The notes beneath the pieces were generated by a model. That model searched no databases. It saw only the letters and a list, made by a program, of their open reading frames with translations, and was not told where the DNA came from. 64,000 nucleotides of DNA from WTGA01 sp965214055. GTDB lineage: Bacteria; Pseudomonadota; Gammaproteobacteria; Arenicellales; Poriferihabitantaceae. This document shows positions 51,938-61,659 of this stretch, piece after piece. Position 1 is the stretch's first letter; the number at the start of each line of letters is the position of its first letter. Made by a program: the position numbers and the translations under genes. The DNA lies in contig OZ243931.1 in assembly GCA_965214055.1 (NCBI GenBank), forward strand, positions 2,046,001 to 2,110,000, written 5' to 3'.

Positions 51938-53286
51938 TCGATCAAGGCTCCGTTTTCAATCCGTCCCGCCGGCGCCTGCGTGCCGGACCGGGCGGGAATC
52001 CGGCGCTGCTCCCGGGCGTACTCCTCCAGGATCCTGGCCATTGTCGAGCGGGCCACGTAGTCCTTCGCTTCGTACTGGTCCTTCAGCAGCTCATACTCGG
52101 CCTTGAGCAGGGGCAGGTAGACCTCATTGATGCTGGCAAAGGCCGGGGTGTTGATCACGTGGGGGTCCCGGGACCCGGTCAACAGCAGGTCCCGGGCGAT
52201 GTTGATGCGCTCCATGGTCCGCAGCAGCGCCATCTCGGTCCCGATCTTGCTGATCATCTGCTTGCGCAGGGCGTCGGGCTGCCGCTGCAGGGCCCGGATC
52301 AGGGTGGGGTTGATCTCGAGGCCGGGGATGGACAGCTCATCGCTGCGGGCCTCGTCCAGCGCATTGTCGTTCACCACCCGGGTCAGGGTGAGAATGTACT
52401 CCTCGGCAGTCTCGCTCAGGGAGGCCCCGACCCCGTATCCCGGGGTTCCCGACGGGAGGCCCCCCGGGCGGTTGTCGATGGTAAGATCGCCGAGCACCTG
52501 GACCATCCAGGCGGACGCATCCTCCGGTTCCGGAAACACCGAGACCAGCCGCGCATCCGCGCTGCCAATGTCCCCGTTCGTGGTGCCCGCGCTCCCGGTC
52601 GTCAGGACATGGCCCCGTTCGGTGACCTCGCGGATGACCTGGATGGGCGGACCCTCTTCACAGGCCCTTTTTTCATCGTCAATCCAGCGGATGCACAGTC
52701 CTTCCCCGTCCAGGATTTCCTCGTGGGTTTCGGTTACGCTGACGCCGCTGTCCGTTGATGCCGCCTCCGCACCGTCCTTCCAGGCCCCCGCGGTGCCGAC
52801 CCTGACCCAGTCGGCATACGGATTTTCGCCGGACTGGATCATCCGCTGCGCCTCCCGGCAGGAGCGGACCGACAGCTTGATGTAGTCCTCGTACCGGGCC
52901 ATCGCATTCTCCAGCATGTTCGCCAGGTTCGGATCGGCCCGGCGCAGTACGTAGAAGGGCAGGGATGCCACCGCGCCCTGGGCCGCATACACCAGCGCAT
53001 CAACGGCCCGGTCGGCCCCGCGGCTGATGTTCTCAAACAACCGCTTCAGGTTGTTGTCCAGGTCGAAGCTGCCGCACGACAGGTTGGACGAAATGCTGGC
53101 CGACCCGCCGATGACCACGGTCCGGGAATACGAGGTCGGGGCCCGGGAGGCCCGGTGTCCGCCGATCTGGTAGTAGAACGTGTCGTTGGCGAGTTCGCTG
53201 GATTCCTGGGCACTGCCAGGCGTTGTCCAGGACAGGCCGACGGCCAGGGCAATCACCAGGATCGGAAGCAATCGTTTTTTTGGCAT
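51934..53286 (-). CDS. ICE transfer protein, PFL_4711 family (TraH-like)
   Basis: A 450-residue exported protein with signal peptide (LLPILVIALAVGLSWTTPGSAQ) and the layout of the PFL_4711/TIGR03755 family, thought to correspond to TraH of F-type systems. Two cysteines lie in CGSFDLDNNLK and SCREAQRM. Found in the fixed place between the TraU-like gene and TraG. Confidence 0.78.
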   Translation of the reverse strand: MPKKRLLPILVIALAVGLSWTTPGSAQESSELANDTFYYQIGGHRASRAPTSYSRTVVIGGSASISSNLSCGSFDLDNNLKRLFENISRGADRAVDALVYAAQGAVASLPFYVLRRADPNLANMLENAMARYEDYIKLSVRSCREAQRMIQSGENPYADWVRVGTAGAWKDGAEAASTDSGVSVTETHEEILDGEGLCIRWIDDEKRACEEGPPIQVIREVTERGHVLTTGSAGTTNGDIGSADARLVSVFPEPEDASAWMVQVLGDLTIDNRPGGLPSGTPGYGVGASLSETAEEYILTLTRVVNDNALDEARSDELSIPGLEINPTLIRALQRQPDALRKQMISKIGTEMALLRTMERINIARDLLLTGSRDPHVINTPAFASINEVYLPLLKAEYELLKDQYEAKDYVARSTMARILEEYAREQRRIPARSGTQAPAGRIENGALIE

Positions 53287-53298
53287 CGTTCTTCCTCT

Positions 53299-54348
53299 CT
53301 AATTCAGGCAGACCCGGCTGGTATCGACGGCCCCGAGGAACTTGCCCGAGCGGCGGATGCAGCACTCGTGCTGTCCCCAGTACAGCCAGCCATAGTTGCC
53401 CGTCGAGGCGCGGTTGAGGCCATATTGCGGATCCGTGCCAAACGCGGCGCACCGGCTCTCGGCGACCGGCGACACCATTTGCCACTTGTCGATGTTTTCG
53501 TTGGACGAATCCACCGGCGCGGGCTGGTAGACATGCGGCTGGCCGTGCCGGGTGGCGATATCCATTCCCCGCTGGGCGATCACCGCCGCCCCCTTCGGTT
53601 CCTCGTTGGCGTGGAGGAACCCGGTCCGGGGGTGTACCGGCCCCCAGCTCCTGAACGCGCCCCGGCCCACCTCGCGCCGGCCCGGAAGGAAACTCGCCGG
53701 GTACAGCACTTCGGGGCCGCTCAATGCGCCGCCCCGCCAGACGAGGTGGTCAAGTTCGGAAAGGAAATAGGGCATCATCGGCCGCACCGGCGTCCGGCAC
53801 AGGTACCCGGAATGGGGTCCGATCCGGTTTTGCCGGGCAAACGCCGACACCACCGGGCTGCCGATCACCGACACATCCCGGAACAGCAGGTTTTCGTGCC
53901 CGGCCCGGGCCGTCTCCCCGTCCCCGGACTCGTGGGTCCCCGTGACGTGCCGGGAGCCGCCCCCGGACAGCCCGATTCCGGACAACGCGCTGGCAGCGGC
54001 CGCCGCGGCCGCCCCGTACAGCGCGGCCGCTTCCGTCCAGGGAAGGTCCCCGGGCGTCTTGTGGGCCGTCACCACCAGGTCCGGCAGGAAGTGTTCAATT
54101 TGCGGGGTGGTCCTGATCTTGCAGCCGGACCACTTGCATTTCAGCCAGAAACAGATCCCGGTGATGCAATAGTCCAGGCAGTTTTCCGAGGCGCCGGCGA
54201 TGGCGGCCTGCAGGATCTCCGCGCTGGTGAACGTTTCCCCGTCCTGGGCCTGGACCGGGGCCACGGCCAGCACAACGGCCAGCACAACGGCCAGGGCGAT
54301 GCCGATCCCGGTTCCGGTCCGAAGTGCCTGGCGTCCCGGCCCCCTCAT
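53299..54348 (-). CDS. ICE transfer protein, PFL_4710 family (TraU-like)
   Basis: A 349-residue exported, Cys-rich protein: signal region GTGIGIALAVVLAVVLAVAP, then ENCLDYCITGICFWLKCKWSGCKI and a C-terminal WGQHECCIRRSGKF, as in TIGR03756/TraU proteins of pilus and mating-pair formation. ATG at 54348 overlaps the PFL_4709 stop. The signal region is encoded by a triplicated GGCCAGCACAA unit. Confidence 0.82.
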   Translation of the reverse strand: MRGPGRQALRTGTGIGIALAVVLAVVLAVAPVQAQDGETFTSAEILQAAIAGASENCLDYCITGICFWLKCKWSGCKIRTTPQIEHFLPDLVVTAHKTPGDLPWTEAAALYGAAAAAAASALSGIGLSGGGSRHVTGTHESGDGETARAGHENLLFRDVSVIGSPVVSAFARQNRIGPHSGYLCRTPVRPMMPYFLSELDHLVWRGGALSGPEVLYPASFLPGRREVGRGAFRSWGPVHPRTGFLHANEEPKGAAVIAQRGMDIATRHGQPHVYQPAPVDSSNENIDKWQMVSPVAESRCAAFGTDPQYGLNRASTGNYGWLYWGQHECCIRRSGKFLGAVDTSRVCLN

Positions 54349-54794
54349 TCTGTGATCCCCTCCTGGTGCCGTATAAACGCCGCCAGCGCACGATCCAGCC
54401 TTCCCCCGACCCACAGGGCCTCGTTGCGGTTGAACACGATTACGGGCAATTGCGTGACCCCCAGCCGCCGCAGCACCATGTGATACTGCCAGGCCCGCAC
54501 CAGGGACTGCCGGTAGGCCGCCAGCCGCGGTTTCGCCAGCCGGCTGGCCTCTTCCTCCGAGGCGGGCAGACCTTCGCTCAAGCGCTCCTCCAGCTGCTCG
54601 ATATGGCCGACGTCAATGACCCGGAACGGCGGAAATCCCGGCAGGTCCCGGTAGGTCTCGAATTTTCGGGCCGGATAAATCGATTCCAGGGTGTAGATGT
54701 CGATCTGGTGAATGCCCTGGGCGTCCAGGGCCCCCGGTGCCACCGTGATCCCCAGCAGTGCGGGCAGGATCCGGATTGATGCGAACCTCCTCAT
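54345..54794 (-). CDS. ICE transfer protein, PFL_4709 family (thioredoxin-like)
   Basis: A 149-residue exported protein with signal peptide (RRFASIRILPALLGITVAPG) and the TIGR03757 pattern (IDIYTLESIYPARKFETYRD; ..LGVTQLPVIVFN..). The LPVIVF segment resembles the cis-Pro loop of thioredoxin-fold proteins, but there is no CxxC. Overlaps TraC by 4 bases. Confidence 0.82.
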   Translation of the reverse strand: MRRFASIRILPALLGITVAPGALDAQGIHQIDIYTLESIYPARKFETYRDLPGFPPFRVIDVGHIEQLEERLSEGLPASEEEASRLAKPRLAAYRQSLVRAWQYHMVLRRLGVTQLPVIVFNRNEALWVGGRLDRALAAFIRHQEGITE

Positions 54795-57601
54795 GTGCCG
54801 GCCCTGCGCCGCATCATCTGTTCGGCGATCAGCCGGACGCCCTCGATTTCATCGGTCAGCCCCGTCTCTTCCATCATCCGGAACCGCCTGGCTCGTTCTT
54901 CCTGCTCGGTCTGGGCCAGGGCCATGGCAATGGGCGGCGAAACCACCCGGAACAGGGTGGGATTCAGCTTGCCGGACATCAACACGCCTTCGACATACTT
55001 GCCCGGCTCCTTGCGCGTGCTTTCCATGAGCCGCCGTTCTTCATCGGAGACCCGCTTGAACCGGGCAATGTCGTCAATTTCCGCGATGGGCATCTGCAGG
55101 CACATCCACCATTCGCACATGTTGAGGATTTTTTCCGAGGCATCGGGAAAGTCTTTCAGGTTCTGTGTCGCCAGGCACATCCACAATCCCCATTTCCTCC
55201 ACATTTTCGAGCCCTTGACGAGATATTCCGAGAGCAGCGGATTGGTCGTCGTCACGTGGGCCTCATCGTTCAGGACCCAGGAAAAACGGCTGCTGGAACG
55301 CCGTCTTTCGGCATCGGACTGGATCTGGTTCATGAGGCCAATATAGGCCAGGGCCATGACATCCCGGTATTCATCGCTGGTTGCGATCTTTCCCATCTCG
55401 ACGATGGTCAGGTCCGCCGTTGGCCACAGTTCGCCGGGGCTGTCGAACAGGGCCTTGCGAAACCCGGTGGTAAAGTACTTCGCCGAATCGTGCATCTGCG
55501 AAATCCGTCCCCGGCGCGCCGGATCGTCATAATGCGGCAGGCCGTCGGCACGCTGCCCCTCCATCATCATGCCGAGGGCCTCGACAAAATCACTGATCAT
55601 CATCTGCCGTCCCTGCGCCCGGCACTTCCGGGCCGAGAAGAGGATGGCGGACTGGATGATCGTCAGGTCATGACGCCGGAATTCCTCCATCTCCCGCTGT
55701 TCCCCCCCGGTAATGATGAGCTTGGCGGCAGCCACCATTTCCGACAGGTAATCCCGGGTATCCGTCCCGGTCTCGGCATCCAGCAGCCGGTCGGCATTCG
55801 CAAAGGGCGGCAGCGGATGGTTGACGGCATCGAGATTGACGTAGTTCACGGTCTTGCCGTGCCGTTTCAGGTATTCCCCGATCAGGCGGTAGGAATCCCC
55901 CACGTCGATTACGTAGATGTACGGATTGTGGGTGGCCATTACCTGCATGATCAGGTAATTCAGCGTTGCGGACTTGCCGGACCCGGTGGGCCCGAACAGC
56001 AGCATGTGACCGGATTGCTCCCGGTCCGCCAGGTTGAACGGGTCCACCAGCACCGGCACCCCGGCGCGGTTGAAGAAGCCGAAGCAGGGATTGCCGGTCC
56101 CGGTGCCCTGTCCCCACAGGGGGGAAAGGGCCAGCACCCAGCGGATCCAGTGTTTCCGCTGGCGCATCAGGTACTCGTCGTATTCCGGCCGGTAGGCCAT
56201 GGGCAGGTTCCGCACGTAGGCCTCCAGCGGCATCAGGTCATGTTCCGCCAGCACGGCATCCATGCCGTGGGACTGCAGCAGGTAGATGACCGCGGTGGTC
56301 TGTTGGGACAGCGCCTCGAGGGTGTCGGAACGCAGGTAGACCCCCATGGTGGTCGGATACAGCCGGTGCTCCAGGGCCATGTGGTGCTTGACATTTTCGA
56401 TGTCTTCCCGGGTCACCATGGCGGAATGCGCACCGGAACGGGATTGCTTCATGATGATATCCAGTTCTGCACCGATGGTGTCCTGGGGCTTGAAAATGAT
56501 GGTCATCTGGAAGACCGCTCCGCCGGGCAGCTGGTCGATCAGGGCGGCAGACTTCTTCCGGGCCTGTTCGTTTTCCGTGGTCAATACCCCGGTCCGCGGT
56601 TCGGACCGCACCCCGACAATGGGCAGGTACCGGTGGGGGAGGCCGTTGAATTGCCAGGTCCCGTGTTCGGCATCGGCTTCGGGGCAGTGCCGTACACACC
56701 CCTGTCCGATGTCGTACTCCTCGGGGATGTCCTCGTCGCGGATCGGAAAGTCCCGGAAAAAGGCCAGTGCCCCCTCAAACTCAAACGGCTTCGGATTGAT
56801 CCAGGAGAACAGCCACTGGTAGGCATCGGCCGGCCCGACTTCATCCACCTTGACGCTGGCAGCTTCCAGCCCGGACACGATCCCGGCAATGACCCGGTTG
56901 AAGTCATCATGGGCATACCGCCCCGCCTGGTCCCGGGTGGTCAGGGAATCATAGCGCCGGTAGATACACAGGCGGGTCCGGCGATTCTTGCCGCCCCAGC
57001 GGACCCCGGCGGTGGAATCGGTAAAGATGCCGCCCCGCTTGCCGATGGATTCATAGTGGCTGTTCTGCAGTTCCAGGTAGTGTTCGGCGTACGCATCCAT
57101 GTCCTCGTTGTTCCGGGCGATATAGTTTCGCAATGACTGCGCCAGGGCGGCGAGGGGTTCATCCTGGGCATAAATCTGGACGACAAAGGGGTTGTCGTCG
57201 TATTCCGGAATATGGCGGAAGCCATTTTCCAGGTCATCGAGCATCTGTTCCAGCTGTTCTTCCGGCCGGGCTTCCGAATTGATGGGCTGGGTCATCAGGA
57301 TCTTTCCCAGGGTCCGTTCATCCGGATGGAGGTAGCAGCGGGTCTCCCGGCTGTAGTGCTTGATCGTCATGAAGTCCGCGAACGACCGCGGTCGCGCGTA
57401 CTGCTTGCGGGCGTCCGACTCCGTCGCCCGGCTTCCCTCCAGGCTCACCAATCCCATTGTCTGCATCAGTTTTTGCCAGAACGAGAGGGCTTCCGTGGAA
57501 TGGACCCGGTGCGGGTCCTGCGGATCCACGCCCGCCGGCCCGTTGACGGGCCGCTCCCCGGTTGGTGGACGGCTTCCGGCCGCCGGCGTCGACGCGGTCA
57601 C
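54791..57601 (-). CDS. traC: VirB4/TraC-like conjugative ATPase, PFL_4706 family
   Basis: A 936-residue ATPase of the type IV secretion system. Walker A LFGPTGSGKSATLNYL is at about 535-550 and Walker B WVLNDEAHVTT at about 773-783. It drives pilus assembly and substrate transfer at the inner membrane. The start is a GTG at 57601 (VTASTPAAGSRPP) that overlaps the lipoprotein stop; a frame extension further upstream overlaps that gene and is not coding. Confidence 0.9.
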   Translation of the reverse strand: MTASTPAAGSRPPTGERPVNGPAGVDPQDPHRVHSTEALSFWQKLMQTMGLVSLEGSRATESDARKQYARPRSFADFMTIKHYSRETRCYLHPDERTLGKILMTQPINSEARPEEQLEQMLDDLENGFRHIPEYDDNPFVVQIYAQDEPLAALAQSLRNYIARNNEDMDAYAEHYLELQNSHYESIGKRGGIFTDSTAGVRWGGKNRRTRLCIYRRYDSLTTRDQAGRYAHDDFNRVIAGIVSGLEAASVKVDEVGPADAYQWLFSWINPKPFEFEGALAFFRDFPIRDEDIPEEYDIGQGCVRHCPEADAEHGTWQFNGLPHRYLPIVGVRSEPRTGVLTTENEQARKKSAALIDQLPGGAVFQMTIIFKPQDTIGAELDIIMKQSRSGAHSAMVTREDIENVKHHMALEHRLYPTTMGVYLRSDTLEALSQQTTAVIYLLQSHGMDAVLAEHDLMPLEAYVRNLPMAYRPEYDEYLMRQRKHWIRWVLALSPLWGQGTGTGNPCFGFFNRAGVPVLVDPFNLADREQSGHMLLFGPTGSGKSATLNYLIMQVMATHNPYIYVIDVGDSYRLIGEYLKRHGKTVNYVNLDAVNHPLPPFANADRLLDAETGTDTRDYLSEMVAAAKLIITGGEQREMEEFRRHDLTIIQSAILFSARKCRAQGRQMMISDFVEALGMMMEGQRADGLPHYDDPARRGRISQMHDSAKYFTTGFRKALFDSPGELWPTADLTIVEMGKIATSDEYRDVMALAYIGLMNQIQSDAERRRSSSRFSWVLNDEAHVTTTNPLLSEYLVKGSKMWRKWGLWMCLATQNLKDFPDASEKILNMCEWWMCLQMPIAEIDDIARFKRVSDEERRLMESTRKEPGKYVEGVLMSGKLNPTLFRVVSPPIAMALAQTEQEERARRFRMMEETGLTDEIEGVRLIAEQMMRRRAGT

Positions 57602-57975
57602 GGGGCGACCTCCCCGGGCAGCGCGAAAATGCGCTGGTGATCGTACAGGTAGAAGGCCGTGGTATATCCCGGAATCGGCGCCCCTCCCGGCGTGATGTGG
57701 GGAAATACAAACAGGGTCAGCCTCGGATTCGGCAACTCGGGAAAGAGCACGTCCAGTTCCTTTTCGGCATCCCGCACATAGCCCTCGTCCCGTCCCGTGG
57801 ACACCCCTGTCACCGGCCGCTCCACTGCCAGTGTCCGTCCGTACCGGCTTTTCAGGGACGGCTCTTCGGACTCGAAAATCCGCTGGGCCGACTGGCCGGC
57901 ACAACCGGCAAGCACAAGGGCCATTGCGAGCACCATTGCGCGCATCATTCCCGGGCCAGGATCAATCCAGGTCAT
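57598..57975 (-). CDS. conjugative transfer region lipoprotein, TIGR03751 family (TraV-like)
   Basis: A 125-residue lipoprotein with lipobox LVLAGC after the hydrophobic stretch MMRAMVLAMALVLAG, then SRYGRTLAVERPVTG and LPNPRLTLFVFPHITPGGAP. An ATG at 57975 has GGAGG 5 bases upstream; an internal ATG at 57948 gives a more classical signal peptide, so the start is uncertain. Overlaps its neighbours on both sides. Confidence 0.78.
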   Translation of the reverse strand: MTWIDPGPGMMRAMVLAMALVLAGCAGQSAQRIFESEEPSLKSRYGRTLAVERPVTGVSTGRDEGYVRDAEKELDVLFPELPNPRLTLFVFPHITPGGAPIPGYTTAFYLYDHQRIFALPGEVAP

Positions 57976-59296
57976 CCACGCCTCCCGCAACAAAGTGGTT
58001 GACCTGCCGGCCAACCGGGTCGTAATCGATGGCGATCTGCCGGGAAATGTTGAGCACCAGTTCCTGCCCCGGGTCGACCACCACGGCATCAAAGACATCC
58101 TGTGCGCGTTCCGCCACGTAGTTTGCCCACTCGTTGAACCCGCTGGCCACGCCCTTGCCGAGGGCGAAATCCGTCGCATCCCCCGTCAGCACGTTGGTCA
58201 CCTCACTCCCCTGGGCCGTGCGCGTGACCTCGCTCTGGGCGAACGCCTCGGCATAGCCGCTGGCCGTGCTCGCCAGAAAGAGCCGGGTCAGCACTTCGTT
58301 GGCATTGGAAACGACTTCCCCGGGAATGCAGCCAAACCCCTGCTCGTCGGCAATCCAGCCAAGGCCGGTATCGAGCTCGGCCGCATTGCCGCCGGCCGGC
58401 GCCTGCACGGTCTGGATCGTGCCGTCCCGGAAGACGAAGGTGACAGAATGCAGCACTCCCCGAACACATTTGAGGGCGCCATCGCCCACGGCCACCCCGC
58501 TCCAGACCGCATGTTCCAGCCCCTGGATATAGATCCGGTTCGCCGCCAGGTTATCCGCCCCGGTGATCACCTTGAACGGCATGGGATTGCGCACGGCGCC
58601 GCGTATCGGAATGCGGCCAATCAGGGCCGTCATCGCGGTCGCATCCAGCAAGGTGGCATTGACCGGTACCGTCATCACGGGAACGGGCCCCCCGTCTTCC
58701 CCGCTGCCGTCCTGGGGCCGTTGATGCAGGCGGTCATTGTTCACGTTCGGGTCGAGCAGGTCCCGGGCACCCTCCAGCAGCGGACCGGACCTGCCTGCCG
58801 GGGACCGGTTCCGGTCTCCGGCCCCGATCCCGATCCCCGCACCGGACGGAGTCACCCAGCAACGACCGTCACTGCGGGGAACACAGTTGGCCCCGCCGCC
58901 CACCGCATACTCCGGGTCCTGGCCGGCCGACGGATCGTCCAGCTTTCCCAGCCTCGACTCGATCTCATCGATCCGGTCGAGAGAGCGGGTGGTCATCGCA
59001 TTCATCTGTTCGTTTACCTGTTCCAGGATATCCGCCCCGGGGTCCTCGGCCTGCTTTTCCTCCAGCACCGAAATCCGTTCCATGGCCCCGGTCATCATTC
59101 GGGACAGGGACTTCGAGGCTTCATCGAACTGGGCCGAAAGCGACGACAGCGTCTCCACGGCGGTGTCTTGTGTACCGATGGACGTCTCCACCGGCTGCTC
59201 GGGTTCGGGAAGGCGGCCGCACTGCTTCGCGCCGAACAGGACGAGCCCCCCGATGAGGGCGAGGAGGATGATGACCACCAGGCGGTTGCGTTTCAC
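57962..59296 (-). CDS. traB: ICE transfer protein, PFL_4705 family (TraB/VirB10-like)
   Basis: A 444-residue protein: N-terminal membrane helix (LVVIILLALIGGLVLFG), a coiled-coil stretch (about 40-125), a Pro/Gly-rich part and a C-terminal beta-barrel-type domain (PVNATLLDATAMTALIGRIP; GNAAELDTGLGWIADEQGFG). This is the TIGR03752/TraB layout; it links the inner membrane to the outer-membrane core complex. Confidence 0.85.
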   Translation of the reverse strand: MKRNRLVVIILLALIGGLVLFGAKQCGRLPEPEQPVETSIGTQDTAVETLSSLSAQFDEASKSLSRMMTGAMERISVLEEKQAEDPGADILEQVNEQMNAMTTRSLDRIDEIESRLGKLDDPSAGQDPEYAVGGGANCVPRSDGRCWVTPSGAGIGIGAGDRNRSPAGRSGPLLEGARDLLDPNVNNDRLHQRPQDGSGEDGGPVPVMTVPVNATLLDATAMTALIGRIPIRGAVRNPMPFKVITGADNLAANRIYIQGLEHAVWSGVAVGDGALKCVRGVLHSVTFVFRDGTIQTVQAPAGGNAAELDTGLGWIADEQGFGCIPGEVVSNANEVLTRLFLASTASGYAEAFAQSEVTRTAQGSEVTNVLTGDATDFALGKGVASGFNEWANYVAERAQDVFDAVVVDPGQELVLNISRQIAIDYDPVGRQVNHFVAGGVDDLD

Positions 59297-60207
59297 TGCC
59301 GGCCTCCCCGGGCGGCCTGGATGGGTTCTACCCTGCCGGTCTGGGGCACCCGCAGGCCGAGCGCATTTTCAAACGGTATTGCGGAAACCAGGAAGGCCAT
59401 GGACTGGTCCCCCCTGGTCCCGGCCGGGGCCAGGCGATGGTGGTAAAACGTCGAGGCGAGCCATCGTCCCACCAGGTGCCGGGGATCCAGGGTGACCCGG
59501 GTGTCCAGGGTGTTCCGGACCAGCACCGCGGTCACAAACTGCCGGTCCACCTGCCAGGATGCCAGGGGGATGGTCTTCACGCTCCGGTATCGAACCAGCC
59601 GGACCGGCCGGTCGGTCACGGCAACCGGCTGCGCCCCGGTTGGCGCTTCGACCAGCCGTTCGGGGGAATAGAACTGCTGGGCCGCAAAGCGGACGAGATC
59701 GATGTAGCCTGTCCGCGCCCGGGTGGGTCCCCAGGGCACCGTGGTGGTGTGTACGACGGTGCCGGAAGGGGGGCCCTCCTTCCCTCCGGCCCCCTGCGCG
59801 ATGACACGCACGGGGCCGAGGGGGATGGGTTGGTCGATCAGCTTCAGGTCCAGCGGAAATCGGAGCGTTCCGGACAGCTGGCCCACCACCACCCGGGTAT
59901 CGGTGGCCGAGGGGTTCGGGGTAATCAGCACGGTCCGGTCATAAATTTCGATGACGAACTGGTCAGCCTGCCGGGGTTCCAGGCCAATTTCCACGGCGCT
60001 GTCGAATTCAATGCGCCGTTCCTGTCCCGGCGACAGGACGATCTCGATGGGATCCCCGTGCCAGACCACCACCTGTTCGGCCCGGGAAGTCGGGACGGGG
60101 GATGCCAGGCCGAAGTCGGTGGCGATTTCCGATTGCGCCTGGACCCCTGCGGACCCCAGCCAGACCCCCATGGCCAGTACTCCCCGGAGGTTCGCCCCGG
60201 GGTTCAC
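59293..60207 (-). CDS. traK: ICE transfer protein, PFL_4704 family (TraK-like)
   Basis: A 304-residue exported protein matching TIGR03749: signal region ANLRGVLAMGVWLGSAGVQA then VVWHGDPIEIVLSPGQERRI, a typical TraK/VirB9-like beta-strand start. GTG start at 60207 overlaps the previous stop (GTGA). Confidence 0.83.
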   Translation of the reverse strand: MNPGANLRGVLAMGVWLGSAGVQAQSEIATDFGLASPVPTSRAEQVVVWHGDPIEIVLSPGQERRIEFDSAVEIGLEPRQADQFVIEIYDRTVLITPNPSATDTRVVVGQLSGTLRFPLDLKLIDQPIPLGPVRVIAQGAGGKEGPPSGTVVHTTTVPWGPTRARTGYIDLVRFAAQQFYSPERLVEAPTGAQPVAVTDRPVRLVRYRSVKTIPLASWQVDRQFVTAVLVRNTLDTRVTLDPRHLVGRWLASTFYHHRLAPAGTRGDQSMAFLVSAIPFENALGLRVPQTGRVEPIQAARGGRQ

Positions 60208-60833
60208 TGGGCCGCCTCCCCGATCCGTTCGATGCGGCCCGCCATGCCGGCGATTCGCAGTCCCCACTGGTTGGACACGGGGTCGGAGGCGGTTCTGGCG
60301 ACGATCAGCGGCACGGCAATCCCGGTATTCTTGACCTGGGCCTGGCCGACATGCTCCAGCATGCGGTACTGGAGAAGGACCCGCCATCGCCCGTCGCCGA
60401 GAATTTCGACCCGGTCGGGGTCAAAATGAAAATTTTCATCCAGGTCGAGTTCCCGTCGCCGCCCCACGAGTTCGTTGAGGCCGTTGCGGTCCCGCAACCG
60501 GTCATGGTCCGCCTGCAGTTCGTCGTGGAACCGAGCGGTCACATAGAAACGGCTGTTGTGGATACGCTCCGGGTAGTCCTTGGCCCCATCCTGCCAGGTG
60601 TTCAGGTACTGGTAGATGTAGTTGGCAAAGCTGTACACCGTCGTCTTCGGCGGCTGGTTCGCCTTCACGGTGGCGCCGGCGGAAATATCCGGGGGAAGAT
60701 AGACCGTGATACTCCCGGTCAGGGAATAAATCGCCAGGCCCAGCCCGGTATATCCCAGCGCCAGGATCGCGATGATGCCCATCAGCCCCCGGTTGATGCT
60801 CCGGATGTTATTGGTCTGTGAAATCATTTTCAT
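60204..60833 (-). CDS. traE: ICE transfer protein, PFL_4703 family (TraE-like)
   Basis: A 209-residue bitopic protein: one N-terminal membrane helix (GLMGIIAILALGYTGLGLAIY) and a periplasmic domain, matching TIGR03746/TraE (VirB8-like function). ATG overlaps the upstream stop. Confidence 0.83.
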   Translation of the reverse strand: MKMISQTNNIRSINRGLMGIIAILALGYTGLGLAIYSLTGSITVYLPPDISAGATVKANQPPKTTVYSFANYIYQYLNTWQDGAKDYPERIHNSRFYVTARFHDELQADHDRLRDRNGLNELVGRRRELDLDENFHFDPDRVEILGDGRWRVLLQYRMLEHVGQAQVKNTGIAVPLIVARTASDPVSNQWGLRIAGMAGRIERIGEAAQ

Positions 60834-61213
60834 CGGCCGGACCCCTTTTCGGACGATGCCCCCGTTCCGTGCACATGACGCAGGTAATCGAATCTCGCGC
60901 TTTCCCGGACCAGTCCATGGGCCGGGTGATTGCGAACCCGGCACAGCTGCTGGGCGTAATAGCCTTCCGGCTTCTGCCGTTTTTCATTGCGGACCCAGTC
61001 TCCGATCCCCCACGACAGCACAATGGTCCACAGCAGCGCGAAGATGAGAAAGAGTGAGACCGCGCCGGTGATGGCGGCGGTCAGTAGCCCCAGGACCATC
61101 CCGAGCAGTCCGGCCAGCCCCGCGGTCGTGGACAGTTCGGTCCCGTTCAGCCCGTACAGCACAATGGGCTTGTGATTGATACGGATCGTGTCGGGAAGGG
61201 GGGCGGATGCCAT
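60830..61213 (-). CDS. traL: conjugal transfer protein, TIGR03750 family (TraL-like)
   Basis: A 127-residue membrane protein with two hydrophobic segments (TTAGLAGLLGMVLGLLTAAI and GAVSLFLIFALLWTIVLSW) and a basic C-terminus; size and place in the operon match TraL/VirB3-like proteins. Confidence 0.8.
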   Translation of the reverse strand: MASAPLPDTIRINHKPIVLYGLNGTELSTTAGLAGLLGMVLGLLTAAITGAVSLFLIFALLWTIVLSWGIGDWVRNEKRQKPEGYYAQQLCRVRNHPAHGLVRESARFDYLRHVHGTGASSEKGSGR

Positions 61214-61223
61214 GGGATGCGGA

Positions 61224-61643
61224 TCAGGAGATGTTTTCCAGGGCCGTCAGCCCCAGCGACAGGAAGTACACCGACAGGGCGACCCCGGCGATGGTCATGA
61301 CGAAGGTCAGCATGAAGCCTCCCCACCCGGCCTTGCTGTTTTTCGCTTCGAGAAAGGCCGAGATGATGATATAGCTGCCGCCGATGAAGACGACGGCATA
61401 CAGGATGTAGATCACGAGCTCAAGGATCGCGCTGAAATAGGATTTCGCGGTTTCGATAATGTCGTTTTCATCGGCAGTATTCCCGCCGAGGGTGGGCAGG
61501 TTGATTTGTGCCGCCGCCTCCATCGGCATCCCCAGCCAGCCGGCGGCGATTACCATGAGCAGGCCCGCGAGCCAAAAGCCGGCTCGGGTCGGACGGTCCC
61601 GAAACCGCGACTCCAGGGGTGGGTTTTTGGGCAGGTGAGTCAT
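61224..61643 (-). CDS. conjugative transfer protein, TIGR03745 family (VirB2/pilin-like)
   Basis: A 139-residue protein with a signal peptide (FWLAGLLMVIAAGWLGMPME) and two later membrane helices (ILELVIYILYAVVFIGGSYI; GGFMLTFVMTIAGVALSVYF), the layout of conjugative pilin precursors. ATG at 61643 with GAGG upstream. Confidence 0.78.
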   Translation of the reverse strand: MTHLPKNPPLESRFRDRPTRAGFWLAGLLMVIAAGWLGMPMEAAAQINLPTLGGNTADENDIIETAKSYFSAILELVIYILYAVVFIGGSYIIISAFLEAKNSKAGWGGFMLTFVMTIAGVALSVYFLSLGLTALENIS

Positions 61644-61659
61644 GGCAGCGTCCTCTTTT

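Noticed and set aside
53155..57140. Very long plus-strand open frames across the secretion operon (for example 54758-57136 and 53155-54483)
   Set aside because: They are antisense shadows of high-GC genes; the minus-strand genes have recognised domains, signal peptides and 4-base overlaps.
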